This document shows positions 6,945-15,211 of a stretch of DNA of 25,505 nucleotides, piece after piece. Positions within the stretch are counted from its first letter, which is position 1. Every line of letters begins with the position of its first letter. The stretch spans positions 1 to 25,505 of the forward strand of contig URAL01000025.1 in NCBI GenBank assembly GCA_900545805.1, written 5' to 3'. This DNA is from an uncultured Eubacteriales bacterium (GTDB lineage Bacteria; Bacillota; Clostridia; Oscillospirales; Oscillospiraceae). Under the pieces are notes generated by a model. The model was given only the letters and a program-made list of their open reading frames with translations. It was not told the DNA's origin and ran no database searches. The position numbers and the translations under genes are program-made.

Positions 6945-9149
6945 TTATTCGCCGAGAAGCCGCCGTGCGGTCTCGATATTCATCCTTTCGGCGTTCTTGA
7001 TGTATTCAAAGCGCCGACCGAGCTCATCCATGCCGGATTCGGACAGCGCAGTCTCGGCGGTGTCGATAAGTCTCTGCGCCGTGACGTCGTCAAACTCTAT
7101 GCATGAAATGCCAAGATACCGCGCACAGCCCGTGACCTTCGGATCGTAGCTCAGGCCGACCGACGGCACCTCGCCGCAGGCGGCATACAGCAGACTGTGC
7201 AGGCGCATGGCGACGCACAGCTTCATCTGCCGCACGATGGCTATCTCAAGCTCCGCGTCCTCGGTCTTCGGCATGACCCTGAACGGAGCGCTCATGCCGC
7301 GAGTTATGGGCTCGGTTATTGCAGCGTCCCGGTCGTAATTCATCGGCATGAACAGAGGGATGAGCCCGTGCTTATCGTAAAGGTATTGCAGGGCGGCTCT
7401 TATCTCGCCGCTTTTTTCGGCAAAGCCCGGCCAATTGCGCAGACCGAGGCAGACGTATTTCTCATCAGGCTCGATGCCGTGACTGCGCAGGAAGGCCTTA
7501 GCGTCCGCGTCGCTCCTGCCGCGCAGATTGAGCACGGGGTCGCCCGTGACGAGCACCTCCTGCACCGTCACGCCGATCTGGCGTGTGAGCTCAAGGCTCA
7601 GGGGATCGCGCAGGGTTATCGCGTCGACGCAGCGGTTTATCGTCTCCGCGGCGCGGCGGCGGTCGTAGTCGTAATTGAGCGGGCCCATACCGCAGCCGTA
7701 CATCTGCACCCTGCATCCGTACTTTTTCGCAAGAGATATCGTGTGCAGATAAAACCACAGGCTTCTGCGGCTGGTGACGTCCTGAATAAGGCTGCCGCCT
7801 CCGCTTATGAACAGCTTCGAGCGCTTAAGCTCGCGCCGCAGGCGCAGTACCTGCCAGCGCCGTATCGCGCTCAGCCCGTGCGTGCGTCTGGTATGCCGCG
7901 CGTTTTTCGACACGACCACGATGCGCATATCCTCATCTATCGATCTCAGCTGACCGGCGATGGCGGTTAAAAGCGCCTCATCGCCCGCGTTGCCATGGCC
8001 GTAGGCGCCGCATATGACAACGCCGCAGCGGGGCTCATTGTATCTTTCAATAACGGTTTTATATATCTTCAGCTGCCTTCGGCAGGTGCTTTCGGTTGAA
8101 AACTCGCGCCTCGCCTTATCATACACGGCCCGGCCGAGCTTCTTTCGGAGCACTTCATCGTTTGCAAGGGCAAGGATGCATTGCGTCATCGCCTCGTGAT
8201 CGTGCGGCTCAAACAGCATACCGGTTTCGCCGTTTATTATGAGCCTCGGAATACCGCCTACGCGGGAGGCAACCGTCGGTATACCTGCTCTTGCGGCCTC
8301 AGTCACGGCGTAGGGGAAGGTCTCCGACAGGGAGCTTATCGCGTTTATGTCCACGCTTGCGTAGTAGCCGTCCATGCCGTTTATCCATCCGGCAAAAAAG
8401 ACCTTATCGCGGATATCAAGCTCTGCGCACAGCGCCTCGAGCATCTCGCGCTCTCTGCCGTCGCCGGCGATGAGAAGGCGCAGTCTGTCGTTTTCCTTTG
8501 CCGCTCCCGCAAAGCCGCGCACGGTTGTGGCGACATCCTTAACGGCATCAAAGCGTGCCGCAATGCCGACAACGATGCTGTCCTCAGGAAAATCGCAGCC
8601 GATATCGCAGAACCACTCGCGCCGGGTGATGTCCGGCTTCGGACGGGAGAAATCGACGCCGTTATAGATCGGGAAGAGTTCATTCGGCTCAAAGCCGCGG
8701 TCTATAAGCGTCTGGCGCATCTGATCGGAAACGCATACGCGGTAGTCCATACGGCGCAGCGCCAGCTTGTTGAGCTGCCCGTAGGTCATGGCAGCCATCG
8801 GACGACCGAGGTAATCGAGCTTATAATCGCTGTGCACGGTGCTTATAAAGGGAATATCAAAGTGCTTTTTCAGCAGCGCACCCGTCAGGTTTGCGCGGCT
8901 GCCGTGGCAGTGAACGATGTCATAATCGCCGTTTTCTATAAGCTCACGGGTTTTTTTCAATCCGACATTAAAGCCGCCTTCAAAAACCTGCGTCGGTATT
9001 CCCATTTCGCGCGCCGATTCCGAAAATTCAGCCTCCATATAGCAGACAAGATCGGCGTCTATGTGCTCGTTAAGGCCGTGCAGGAGCGAAAGCACATGCG
9101 TTTTCGCACCGCCTGAGTCTCCTCCGGAGATAAGATGTAAAACTCTCAT
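6945..9149 (-). CDS. csaB: Glycosyltransferase family 4 - CsaB polysaccharide pyruvyltransferase fusion
   Basis: The 734-residue protein has two enzyme halves. Residues 1-370 are a GT-B, family 4 glycosyltransferase: GGAKTH loop at 13-18, IYNGVDF (161-167), AGDGRERE and the EX7E motif ETFPYAVTE (276-284). Residues 374-734 are a polysaccharide pyruvyltransferase of the CsaB type: GAYGHGNAGDEA (381-392), ISGGGSLIQD (448-457), YGCGMGP and AMRLHSLLYA with Arg649 and His651. CsaB adds ketal pyruvate to the secondary cell-wall polymer that binds SLH domains, and the GT half could add the sugar that is pyruvylated. Both halves are full length and in one frame, so this is a true fusion. The start at 9149 has only a weak, distant GGGGG. 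It heads an operon with the PurN-like and HMA genes. No signal peptide is seen, so it should act in the cytoplasm on lipid-linked precursors. Confidence 0.9.
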   Translation of the reverse strand: MRVLHLISGGDSGGAKTHVLSLLHGLNEHIDADLVCYMEAEFSESAREMGIPTQVFEGGFNVGLKKTRELIENGDYDIVHCHGSRANLTGALLKKHFDIPFISTVHSDYKLDYLGRPMAAMTYGQLNKLALRRMDYRVCVSDQMRQTLIDRGFEPNELFPIYNGVDFSRPKPDITRREWFCDIGCDFPEDSIVVGIAARFDAVKDVATTVRGFAGAAKENDRLRLLIAGDGREREMLEALCAELDIRDKVFFAGWINGMDGYYASVDINAISSLSETFPYAVTEAARAGIPTVASRVGGIPRLIINGETGMLFEPHDHEAMTQCILALANDEVLRKKLGRAVYDKARREFSTESTCRRQLKIYKTVIERYNEPRCGVVICGAYGHGNAGDEALLTAIAGQLRSIDEDMRIVVVSKNARHTRRTHGLSAIRRWQVLRLRRELKRSKLFISGGGSLIQDVTSRRSLWFYLHTISLAKKYGCRVQMYGCGMGPLNYDYDRRRAAETINRCVDAITLRDPLSLELTRQIGVTVQEVLVTGDPVLNLRGRSDADAKAFLRSHGIEPDEKYVCLGLRNWPGFAEKSGEIRAALQYLYDKHGLIPLFMPMNYDRDAAITEPITRGMSAPFRVMPKTEDAELEIAIVRQMKLCVAMRLHSLLYAACGEVPSVGLSYDPKVTGCARYLGISCIEFDDVTAQRLIDTAETALSESGMDELGRRFEYIKNAERMNIETARRLLGE

Positions 9150-9172
9150 AAAACTATCGTATTAGCCCCCAC

Positions 9173-9202
9173 TTGATTTCTTAGGGAAAGATATAATATA
9201 AT
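9173..9202 (+). promoter_or_regulatory. Promoter of the phosphatase-GNAT / ygiQ operon
   Basis: TTGATT (9173-9178) is followed after 18 bp by TATAAT (9197-9202); another TATAAT overlaps at 9192. The start codon at 9242 follows after about 40 nt. The region lies face to face with the minus-strand promoter at 9208-9236. Confidence 0.65.
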
Positions 9203-9207
9203 ATGAT

Positions 9208-9236
9208 ATTATATATTAATTAGTATTTGAGGTCAA
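9208..9236 (-). promoter_or_regulatory. Promoter of the glycosyltransferase-CsaB operon
   Basis: On the minus strand TTGACC (9236-9231) is followed after exactly 17 bp by TATAAT (9213-9208). The -35 box overlaps the ribosome binding region of the divergent plus-strand gene at 9242. The spacer is AT-rich. Confidence 0.75.
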
Positions 9237-9241
9237 GCCAA

Positions 9242-10390
9242 ATGACAACTATCTATGTGATCCGCCACGCCGAGGCGGAGGGGAACCTGTACCGCATCGT
9301 GCAGGGGCAGCACAACAGCTTTATAACGCCGCGAGGGCACAGGCAGATAGCCTGTCTCGCGGAGAGATTTAAGAATGTTCACCTCGACGCGCTGTATTCA
9401 AGCGATCTGCGCCGCACGGTGACGACCGCGGGCGCGATAACAAAGTATCACGAGCTTGAGCTTCGGCTCACGCCGCGGCTCAGGGAAATTAATCTCGGCG
9501 TATGCGAGGGCATGAGCTTCGGTGATATGTACAGATTTGACCCTGTGCAGATGGACAATTTCAACAACGATCCTGCGCAGTGGTGCGCGCCGGGAGCGGA
9601 GAGCTTTGCCGAGTGCACTGTGCGCATAGTCTCCGCCGTTACCGAGATAGCGGTAAAAAACGAGGGGAAGACCGTCGCCGTTGTCTCTCACGGTATGGCC
9701 ATCCGCTCGCTTCTGGCGTATATTCTGAACGTCAAAAGCCGCGATATCCCCTCGCTTCCGCACGGGGACAACACTGCCGTCAGCAAGCTCATATACGATA
9801 AGGGCTCGTTCACGGTCGAGTATTATAATGATAACTCCCACCTGCCGCCGGAGCTTTCGACCTTCGCACGGCAGAGCTGGTGGAAAAAAGAGACGCGCGG
9901 GGAAGACCCAAACAACCTCTACTACGAGCCGCTCGACCCGAACAGCGAGGGCGAGCTTTATAAGGAGTTTTACGCCGCCTCGTGGAGAGCCGCGCACGGT
10001 GATCTTAAGGGCTTTAACGCCGAGACCTATCTCACCTCAGCCAGACTGCATTATGCCGCGGATAAGCGCGCCATACTCAAGGCCTACCGCTCCGACGGCG
10101 AGCTTGCGGGGCTTGTAGAGACAGATCCCGAGCGCTCGAAGGGAGCCGGCATCGGCTGGGTGAGCCTTGTATACATAAAGCAGCAGCTGCGCAATATGGG
10201 GCTCGGAACGCAGCTGATCGGCCGTGCGATAACAAATTACGAGATGCTCGGCCGCGAAAAGATTCGGCTGCACGTCTCTTCGAAAAACGTGAACGCCGTA
10301 AGGTTTTACGAGAATCTCGGCTTTACCGTCCTCGGCAGCGAGCCCGGAGCGGGCGCGCCGCTTTACCTCATGGAAAAGAGATTTGAATAG
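9242..10390 (+). CDS. Histidine phosphatase (phosphoglycerate mutase-like) - GNAT acetyltransferase fusion
   Basis: The start at 9242 follows GAGG after 9 nt; the upstream in-frame TTG at 9227 would leave no leader for a ribosome site. The protein has 382 residues. Residues 1-195 are a histidine phosphatase: the RHAEAEGN motif with nucleophile His9, SSDLRRTVTTA, EINLGVCEGM and the second catalytic histidine in VSHGMAIR (His150). Residues about 230-382 form a GNAT fold with the acetyl-CoA loop RNMGLGTQLIGRA and the C-terminal NVNAVRFYENLGF motif. The two halves would remove a phosphate and transfer an acetyl group, but the substrates are unknown. It is the first gene of a six-gene operon and is followed after 2 nt by a metallophosphoesterase, so the linked functions may form one pathway. 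Confidence 0.88.
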   Translation: MTTIYVIRHAEAEGNLYRIVQGQHNSFITPRGHRQIACLAERFKNVHLDALYSSDLRRTVTTAGAITKYHELELRLTPRLREINLGVCEGMSFGDMYRFDPVQMDNFNNDPAQWCAPGAESFAECTVRIVSAVTEIAVKNEGKTVAVVSHGMAIRSLLAYILNVKSRDIPSLPHGDNTAVSKLIYDKGSFTVEYYNDNSHLPPELSTFARQSWWKKETRGEDPNNLYYEPLDPNSEGELYKEFYAASWRAAHGDLKGFNAETYLTSARLHYAADKRAILKAYRSDGELAGLVETDPERSKGAGIGWVSLVYIKQQLRNMGLGTQLIGRAITNYEMLGREKIRLHVSSKNVNAVRFYENLGFTVLGSEPGAGAPLYLMEKRFE

Positions 10391-10392
10391 CA

Positions 10393-11493
10393 ATGTCAAT
10401 GTGGAACGTTAATGCGCGCATCCAAAGGCTCGATACGCGTGACCGGCGCATCATAGCAGTTTCCGATATACACGCTAATATGCGCTATTTCAGGGGGCTT
10501 CTCGAAAAAGTTAATTTCTCCGAGCGCGACGAGCTCATCATAGACGGCGACTTTCTCGAAAAAGGGCAGAACAGTCTCGAGATGCTGAGATTTATAATGA
10601 AGCTCTCCGAGCGCGGCAACTGCCACGCCGTCTGCGGCAACTGCGACACATGGGGAGACGTTATCGGTGCCGAGCGCCGCTACTGGGACAAGCGCATCGT
10701 GCAGTACATGCTGTCAAAGCATGGCGGCCTTGTGTGGGATATGCTCACGGAGCTGGGTGTTGAGATAACGCCCGAGCTCGACTTCGAGTCTCTTATCCCG
10801 GAGCTTTCCGCTCACTTCAAGCCCGAGTGGGACTTCCTGACGGCTCTGCCCCATGTAATCGAAACGCCGCATTATATCTTCGTGCACGGCGGCATAAGGC
10901 CGGATATCCCAATCGAGCGGCAGCGCGGCGGCGACTGCATGAAGTTTGACGATTTCATGGACTGCGGCTTTTCCTTCGACAGGTGGGTCATCGTCGGGCA
11001 CTGGCCGGTTATGCTGTATCTTACCGATCACGTCTGCGCAAACCCGATAATCGACCGCGAAAAGCACGTTATATCCATCGACGGCGGCTGCTCGCTGAAG
11101 GACGACGGGCAGTTAAATGCATTGATTATCCCCTTTGAGGGCAGCGAGGACTTCAGCTTCGAGGCCTATGACTCATTCCCCGTGCGCAGGGTGAAGACGA
11201 CCCAGCATGGGAGCAAAAGGAGCTATTACATCCGATGGGGAGACAATGACGTGCAGGTTCTGCGCCGCGGAAAGGAGTTCTCCCTCGTACGCCATATCCG
11301 CACGGGCTACGAGATGGAGATACTCACAAAATACCTTTACTCCGATAAGGAGTTTTGCAAATGCAACGATTCGACGGATCTTGTGCTTGAGCTTAAGCCC
11401 GGCGACGAGGTCAGCGTCGTGGAGGAGACCTCGCGTGGCTATCTTGTCAAATACAAGGGCACGTCGGGCTGGTATTGGGGAGAGCTTATATGA
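10393..11493 (+). CDS. Calcineurin-like metallophosphoesterase with C-terminal SH3-like tail
   Basis: The 366-residue protein has the metallophosphoesterase blocks DIHAN (Asp25, His27), GDFLEKG (51-57), GNCD (82-85), VHGG (164-167) and GHWP (202-205), so two metal ions should bind. The GNCD block, with Cys where protein phosphatases have the His of GNHE, is typical of YfcE-like phosphodiesterases, while VHGG and GHWP resemble the PPP phosphatases. Residues 329-366 (LELKPGDEVSVVEE...GWYWGEL) look like a small bacterial SH3 barrel, a common peptide- or wall-binding module, here in a protein without a signal peptide. The target is unknown. The gene starts 2 nt after the phosphatase-GNAT gene and its TGA overlaps the ATG of ygiQ (ATGA), implying translational coupling. 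Confidence 0.85.
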   Translation: MSMWNVNARIQRLDTRDRRIIAVSDIHANMRYFRGLLEKVNFSERDELIIDGDFLEKGQNSLEMLRFIMKLSERGNCHAVCGNCDTWGDVIGAERRYWDKRIVQYMLSKHGGLVWDMLTELGVEITPELDFESLIPELSAHFKPEWDFLTALPHVIETPHYIFVHGGIRPDIPIERQRGGDCMKFDDFMDCGFSFDRWVIVGHWPVMLYLTDHVCANPIIDREKHVISIDGGCSLKDDGQLNALIIPFEGSEDFSFEAYDSFPVRRVKTTQHGSKRSYYIRWGDNDVQVLRRGKEFSLVRHIRTGYEMEILTKYLYSDKEFCKCNDSTDLVLELKPGDEVSVVEETSRGYLVKYKGTSGWYWGELI

Positions 11494-13433
11494 CAGACGA
11501 TCTTGAATTTTTGCCGGTCTCGCGGGACGAGATGCACGAGCGCGGCTGGTGGTGGTATGACTTCCTGCTCATAACGGGCGACGCATATGTCGATCATCCG
11601 AGCTTCGGCACGACGGTGATTGCCCGAGTTCTGGAGGCCGACGGCTTCCGCGTGGCGATATGCGCGCAGCCGGACTGGCACTCTGCCGAGGCGATCACCG
11701 CCTTCGGCCGGCCGCGCCTGGGCGTCATGATAGGAGCGGGAAACCTCGACTCCATGGTCGCGCACTACACGGCCGCTAAGAAGCGCCGCAGCGAGGATTT
11801 TTACTCGCCCGGCAAGAGAACGGGACTGCGTCCGGACAGAGCGACGATAGTCTACGCAAACCGTGCACGAGAGGCCTTCGGCTCGGAGATACCTATCGTC
11901 ATCGGCGGCCTTGAGGCCTCGCTGCGGCGCTTTGCGCATTATGATTACTGGGACGATAAGGTGCGCAGATCCGTTCTCGTCGATTCGGGCGCGGACATAC
12001 TCGTTTACGGCATGGGAGAGACTGCCTCACGCGAGATAGCGCGCAGGCTCAAAAAGAAGATACCCGTGTCCGAGATGCGCGATATACGCGGAACTGCGAT
12101 TCTGACGCATTCGCCGGACGATTGCGCGTTTGAAAGCGTCACGCTGCCCTCGTTTGCCGACGTCTGCGACAGCCGCCGCTTTTACGCTGACGCGACGCGC
12201 CTTGAGTACGCCGAGCACGACCCCGTGCGCGGACGTGCGCTCATCCAGGAGCACGACGGGCGGTATCTTATCGTAAATCCCCCGGCAATGCCGCTTGAGA
12301 CAAAGGAGCTCGACCGCGTCGCCGAGCTTCCGTACACAAAGCAGTATCACCCCATGTACGAGCCCCTCGGCGGCGTTCCCGCAATCGAGGAGGTCAAGTT
12401 CTCGGTCATCCATAACCGCGGCTGCTTCGGCGGCTGCAGCTTCTGTGCTCTGGCCTTCCATCAGGGCAGAATGGTCACGAGCCGCAGCCACGAAAGCGTC
12501 ATACGCGAGGTCACGGCACTGACAAAATTCCCCGACTTCAAGGGCTATATAAACGACGTCGGCGGTCCGTCGGCAAACTTCCGCCACCATTCGTGCAAAA
12601 AGCAGGCCAAATGCGGCATGTGCGCCGACAGGAGATGTCTTGCGCCGACGCCCTGCCCGAATCTCGACGCGGATCACTCGGACTATCTCGCCCTGCTGCG
12701 CAGGCTGCGGCAGATACCGGGCATAAAAAAGGTTTTCGTGCGCAGCGGTATACGCTACGACTACATGCTTGAGGATAAAAACGACGATTTCTTCGCCGAG
12801 CTTGTCAAATATCACATCTCCGGCCAGCTCAAGGTCGCGCCCGAGCACTGCATCGACAGCGTTCTCGACTATATGGGCAAGCCGCACATCGACGTGTATG
12901 AGCGCTTCATGGAAAAGTACAAAAAAATGAACACGCGCTTTTCCAAGGAGCAGTACGTCGTGCCGTACCTCATGTCCTCGCATCCGGGCAGCACGCTTTC
13001 CGACGCCGTCGCACTGGCGGAGTACCTCAACAAAAGAGGCCGCCAGCCCGAGCAGGTGCAGGACTTTTACCCCACGCCCGGCACTATATCGACCTGCATG
13101 TATTACACGGGAATAGACCCCTTGACGATGAAGTCCGTGTACGTCGCAAAGACCTTTCATGAAAAGGCGATGCAGCGCGCACTTTTGCAGTGGAAGCGCC
13201 CGGATAAGCGCAAGCTCGTCATCGAGGCGCTTAAGGAGGCAGGACGTGAGGATCTCATCGGCTACGGGCCGGAGTGCCTCGTTCGCCCCGACCGTCCGCC
13301 GAGGCAGAAAACGCCCGCGAAGCCAAAGGAGCCCGAAAAACCGCAGATAACGAAAAAAGCCGGCTATGCCAAGGGCTGGGCAAAGCCCAAGCCCAGGAAA
13401 AACGCAAAGCCCGGCAAAAAGAAAGGAAGATAA
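11490..13433 (+). CDS. ygiQ: YgiQ family radical SAM protein
   Basis: The start at 11490 overlaps the preceding stop (ATGA) and has GGGGAGAG upstream, giving 647 residues. The protein matches the YgiQ family along its length: an N-terminal UPF0313 domain beginning FLPVSRDEM with MIGAGNLDSM and VIGGLEASLRR, then a radical SAM core with CFGGCSFC (Cys312, Cys316, Cys319) to hold a [4Fe-4S] cluster, a further Cys-rich region (KQAKCGMCADRRCLAPTPC), and KVAPEHC in the barrel. Its natural reaction is not established. The last about 45 residues are a Lys/Pro-rich tail of low complexity, typical of the family and possibly nucleic-acid binding. It is the third gene of the operon. Confidence 0.95.
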   Translation: MTDDLEFLPVSRDEMHERGWWWYDFLLITGDAYVDHPSFGTTVIARVLEADGFRVAICAQPDWHSAEAITAFGRPRLGVMIGAGNLDSMVAHYTAAKKRRSEDFYSPGKRTGLRPDRATIVYANRAREAFGSEIPIVIGGLEASLRRFAHYDYWDDKVRRSVLVDSGADILVYGMGETASREIARRLKKKIPVSEMRDIRGTAILTHSPDDCAFESVTLPSFADVCDSRRFYADATRLEYAEHDPVRGRALIQEHDGRYLIVNPPAMPLETKELDRVAELPYTKQYHPMYEPLGGVPAIEEVKFSVIHNRGCFGGCSFCALAFHQGRMVTSRSHESVIREVTALTKFPDFKGYINDVGGPSANFRHHSCKKQAKCGMCADRRCLAPTPCPNLDADHSDYLALLRRLRQIPGIKKVFVRSGIRYDYMLEDKNDDFFAELVKYHISGQLKVAPEHCIDSVLDYMGKPHIDVYERFMEKYKKMNTRFSKEQYVVPYLMSSHPGSTLSDAVALAEYLNKRGRQPEQVQDFYPTPGTISTCMYYTGIDPLTMKSVYVAKTFHEKAMQRALLQWKRPDKRKLVIEALKEAGREDLIGYGPECLVRPDRPPRQKTPAKPKEPEKPQITKKAGYAKGWAKPKPRKNAKPGKKKGR

Positions 13434-13435
13434 AT

Positions 13436-13855
13436 ATGAAGTACAAAAGATTTGACAAGACCATCGTCGTTCGCATCGATCGCGGCGAGGAGATACTTGA
13501 CAAAATACGCGAGCTGGCGATAGCCGAGAACATTAAGCTTGCCTCCGTCACCGCTCTTGGCGCGACGAACGACTTCACCGTCGGTGTTTTCAACACCGCC
13601 GAGAAAAAATACTACGCAAACGAATTCAAGGGCGCTTTCGAGATTGTCTCTCTCACGGGCACGATTAACACCATGGACGGGCAGTTTTATACGCACATTC
13701 ACATGTCCGCCGGCAACGACAAGGGCGAGGTCTTCGGCGGTCACTTAAATCGTGCGGTTGTCTCGGCCACCTGCGAGATGACAGTCACCGTCATAGACGG
13801 CGAGGTGGACAGATACCGCGATGACGACGTGGGTCTTAACCTGTTTAAGCTCTGA
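13436..13855 (+). CDS. PPC (DUF296) domain protein
   Basis: The start at 13436 follows AAAGGAAG and lies 2 nt after the ygiQ stop. The 139-residue protein is a single PPC/DUF296 domain: LGATNDFTVGVF, then the metal-binding pattern THIHMSAGND (His87, His89) and GGHL (His103). In plants this domain occurs in AT-hook proteins; stand-alone bacterial members form trimers, bind zinc or another metal, and have no settled function despite often being labelled DNA-binding. It lies in the six-gene operon; its TGA shares its last base with the ATG of the next gene. Confidence 0.92.
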   Translation: MKYKRFDKTIVVRIDRGEEILDKIRELAIAENIKLASVTALGATNDFTVGVFNTAEKKYYANEFKGAFEIVSLTGTINTMDGQFYTHIHMSAGNDKGEVFGGHLNRAVVSATCEMTVTVIDGEVDRYRDDDVGLNLFKL

Positions 13856-14118
13856 TGGAGTACCTTGCCTGTTATCTTGCGGCGGTCAATATACTGCTGT
13901 GCGCCCTCATGGGCACGGACAAGCTGCTGGCAAAGCTGCAAAAGCGCCGCATACCCGAAAAAGCTCTTTTTGCCCTCGCCGTTCTCGGCGGAGCGCTCGG
14001 CGGCACGGTCGGTATGTACTCGTTTCACCACAAAACGCTGCACAAATCCTTCGCTATCGGCTTTCCGCTGCTGACTATAGTGCAGATTGCCGCAGTCGCA
14101 TATTTAGTTATCAAGTAG
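13855..14118 (+). CDS. DUF1294 small membrane protein
   Basis: The 87-residue protein has about three hydrophobic segments and the hallmark pattern of DUF1294: DKLLAKLQKRRIPE near 21-34, LGGALGGTVGM, then FHHKTLHKSF(AIG)FP. Members are small, very common membrane proteins with no known function. The start at 13855 overlaps the stop of the PPC gene by one base (TGATG), so it is probably translated by coupling; the ribosome site would lie inside the PPC gene. Confidence 0.9.
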   Translation: MEYLACYLAAVNILLCALMGTDKLLAKLQKRRIPEKALFALAVLGGALGGTVGMYSFHHKTLHKSFAIGFPLLTIVQIAAVAYLVIK

Positions 14119-14134
14119 AAAGAAGAATCACCCC

Positions 14135-15160
14135 ATGAAAGAAAAACTCAGGGGATTGCTTTTGTGCCTCGTTATAGCGATCCCGGCATGGCTGCTCGGA
14201 CGGAAATTTGCCATCGTGGGCGGTCCCGTTATCTCCATCCTACTCGGTATGACAGTCGGGCTGTTTCTGAAAAACCGTGCGCCGTTTGAGGCAGGCATCA
14301 GATTTACGTCCAAAAAAATACTCCAGTGGGCGGTTATCCTGCTCGGCTTCGGCATGAATCTTGCGGTCATAGGCCGCACGGGCGTGCAGTCGCTGCCGAT
14401 AATCCTGAGCACGATAACGGCCTCACTGCTGATAGCATTCATCATGTGCAGGGCGCTGAAGATACCCACGAAGATCTCAACGCTCATCGGTGTGGGCTCG
14501 TCTATCTGCGGAGGCTCGGCTATCGCGGCAACGGCGCCGGTAATCGACGCAAGCGACGAGGAGGTCGCGCAGGCGATATCGGTCATATTTTTCTATAACG
14601 TCATCGCGGCGCTCATTTTCCCCCTTGTAGGTACGCTCATCGGCTTTTCCACATCCTCCGGCGAGACCTTCGGCATCTTTGCCGGAACGGCTGTGAACGA
14701 TACTTCCTCCGTCACCGCTGCCGCCTCGACCTGGGACAGCATGTGGGGTCTCGGCTCTCAGACGCTCGACAAGGCCGTCACCGTCAAGCTCACGCGAACG
14801 CTCGCCATCATCCCCATCACCCTCGTGCTCGCGCTCATACAGTCGAAAAAATCGGCCGGAGAGACGGAGAAAAAGGTCAGTATAAAGAGCGTATTCCCAA
14901 TGTTTATCCTCTACTTCATCCTCGCCTCGATCATAACAACCGTGGCGCAGTCGCTCGGCGTCGACGCGAGCGTTTTCACGCCGCTCAAGGAGCTGAGCAA
15001 GTTTATGATCGTACTGGCCATGGCGGCCATCGGCCTGAACACAAACCCGATAAAGCTTATAAAAACCGGCGGCAAGCCTCTGCTTCTGGGCTTCTGCTGC
15101 TGGCTGGGCATAACGGGCGTGGCCATTGCGATGCAGCACGCTCTGGGGCTCATCGCATGA
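14135..15160 (+). CDS. YeiH-type (UPF0324) putative sulfate/anion exporter
   Basis: The 341-residue protein has about ten membrane segments and matches the YeiH/UPF0324 family: GGPVISILLGMTVGL near 29, ILLGFGMNLAVIG near 69, the conserved GVGSSICGGSAIAATAPVI (about 119-137), FGIFAGTAVNDTSSVTAA, and IGLNTNPIKLIKTGGKPL near the end. Family members are annotated as putative sulfate exporters, but the substrate is little tested. It is the last intact gene of the operon, 16 nt after the DUF1294 gene with AAAGAAG as ribosome site. A GC-rich stem-loop follows 15 nt after its stop. Confidence 0.9.
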   Translation: MKEKLRGLLLCLVIAIPAWLLGRKFAIVGGPVISILLGMTVGLFLKNRAPFEAGIRFTSKKILQWAVILLGFGMNLAVIGRTGVQSLPIILSTITASLLIAFIMCRALKIPTKISTLIGVGSSICGGSAIAATAPVIDASDEEVAQAISVIFFYNVIAALIFPLVGTLIGFSTSSGETFGIFAGTAVNDTSSVTAAASTWDSMWGLGSQTLDKAVTVKLTRTLAIIPITLVLALIQSKKSAGETEKKVSIKSVFPMFILYFILASIITTVAQSLGVDASVFTPLKELSKFMIVLAMAAIGLNTNPIKLIKTGGKPLLLGFCCWLGITGVAIAMQHALGLIA

Positions 15161-15175
15161 AGCTTATTATATCCA

Positions 15176-15211
15176 GACACCGCGGGCGCCAGAGCGCCCG
15201 CGGTGTCTTAT
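15176..15211 (+). terminator. Stem-loop at the end of the six-gene operon
   Basis: A perfect 14-bp stem GACACCGCGGGCGC / GCGCCCGCGGTGTC with a 4-nt loop spans 15176-15207. It is followed only by TTAT, so the T tract is weak. Position and strength still suggest transcription ends here. Confidence 0.65.

Noticed and set aside
12027..13160. A 377-residue minus-strand frame within ygiQ
   Set aside because: It is antisense to the radical SAM coding region, has no ribosome site or recognisable domain, and reflects GC-rich codon structure.
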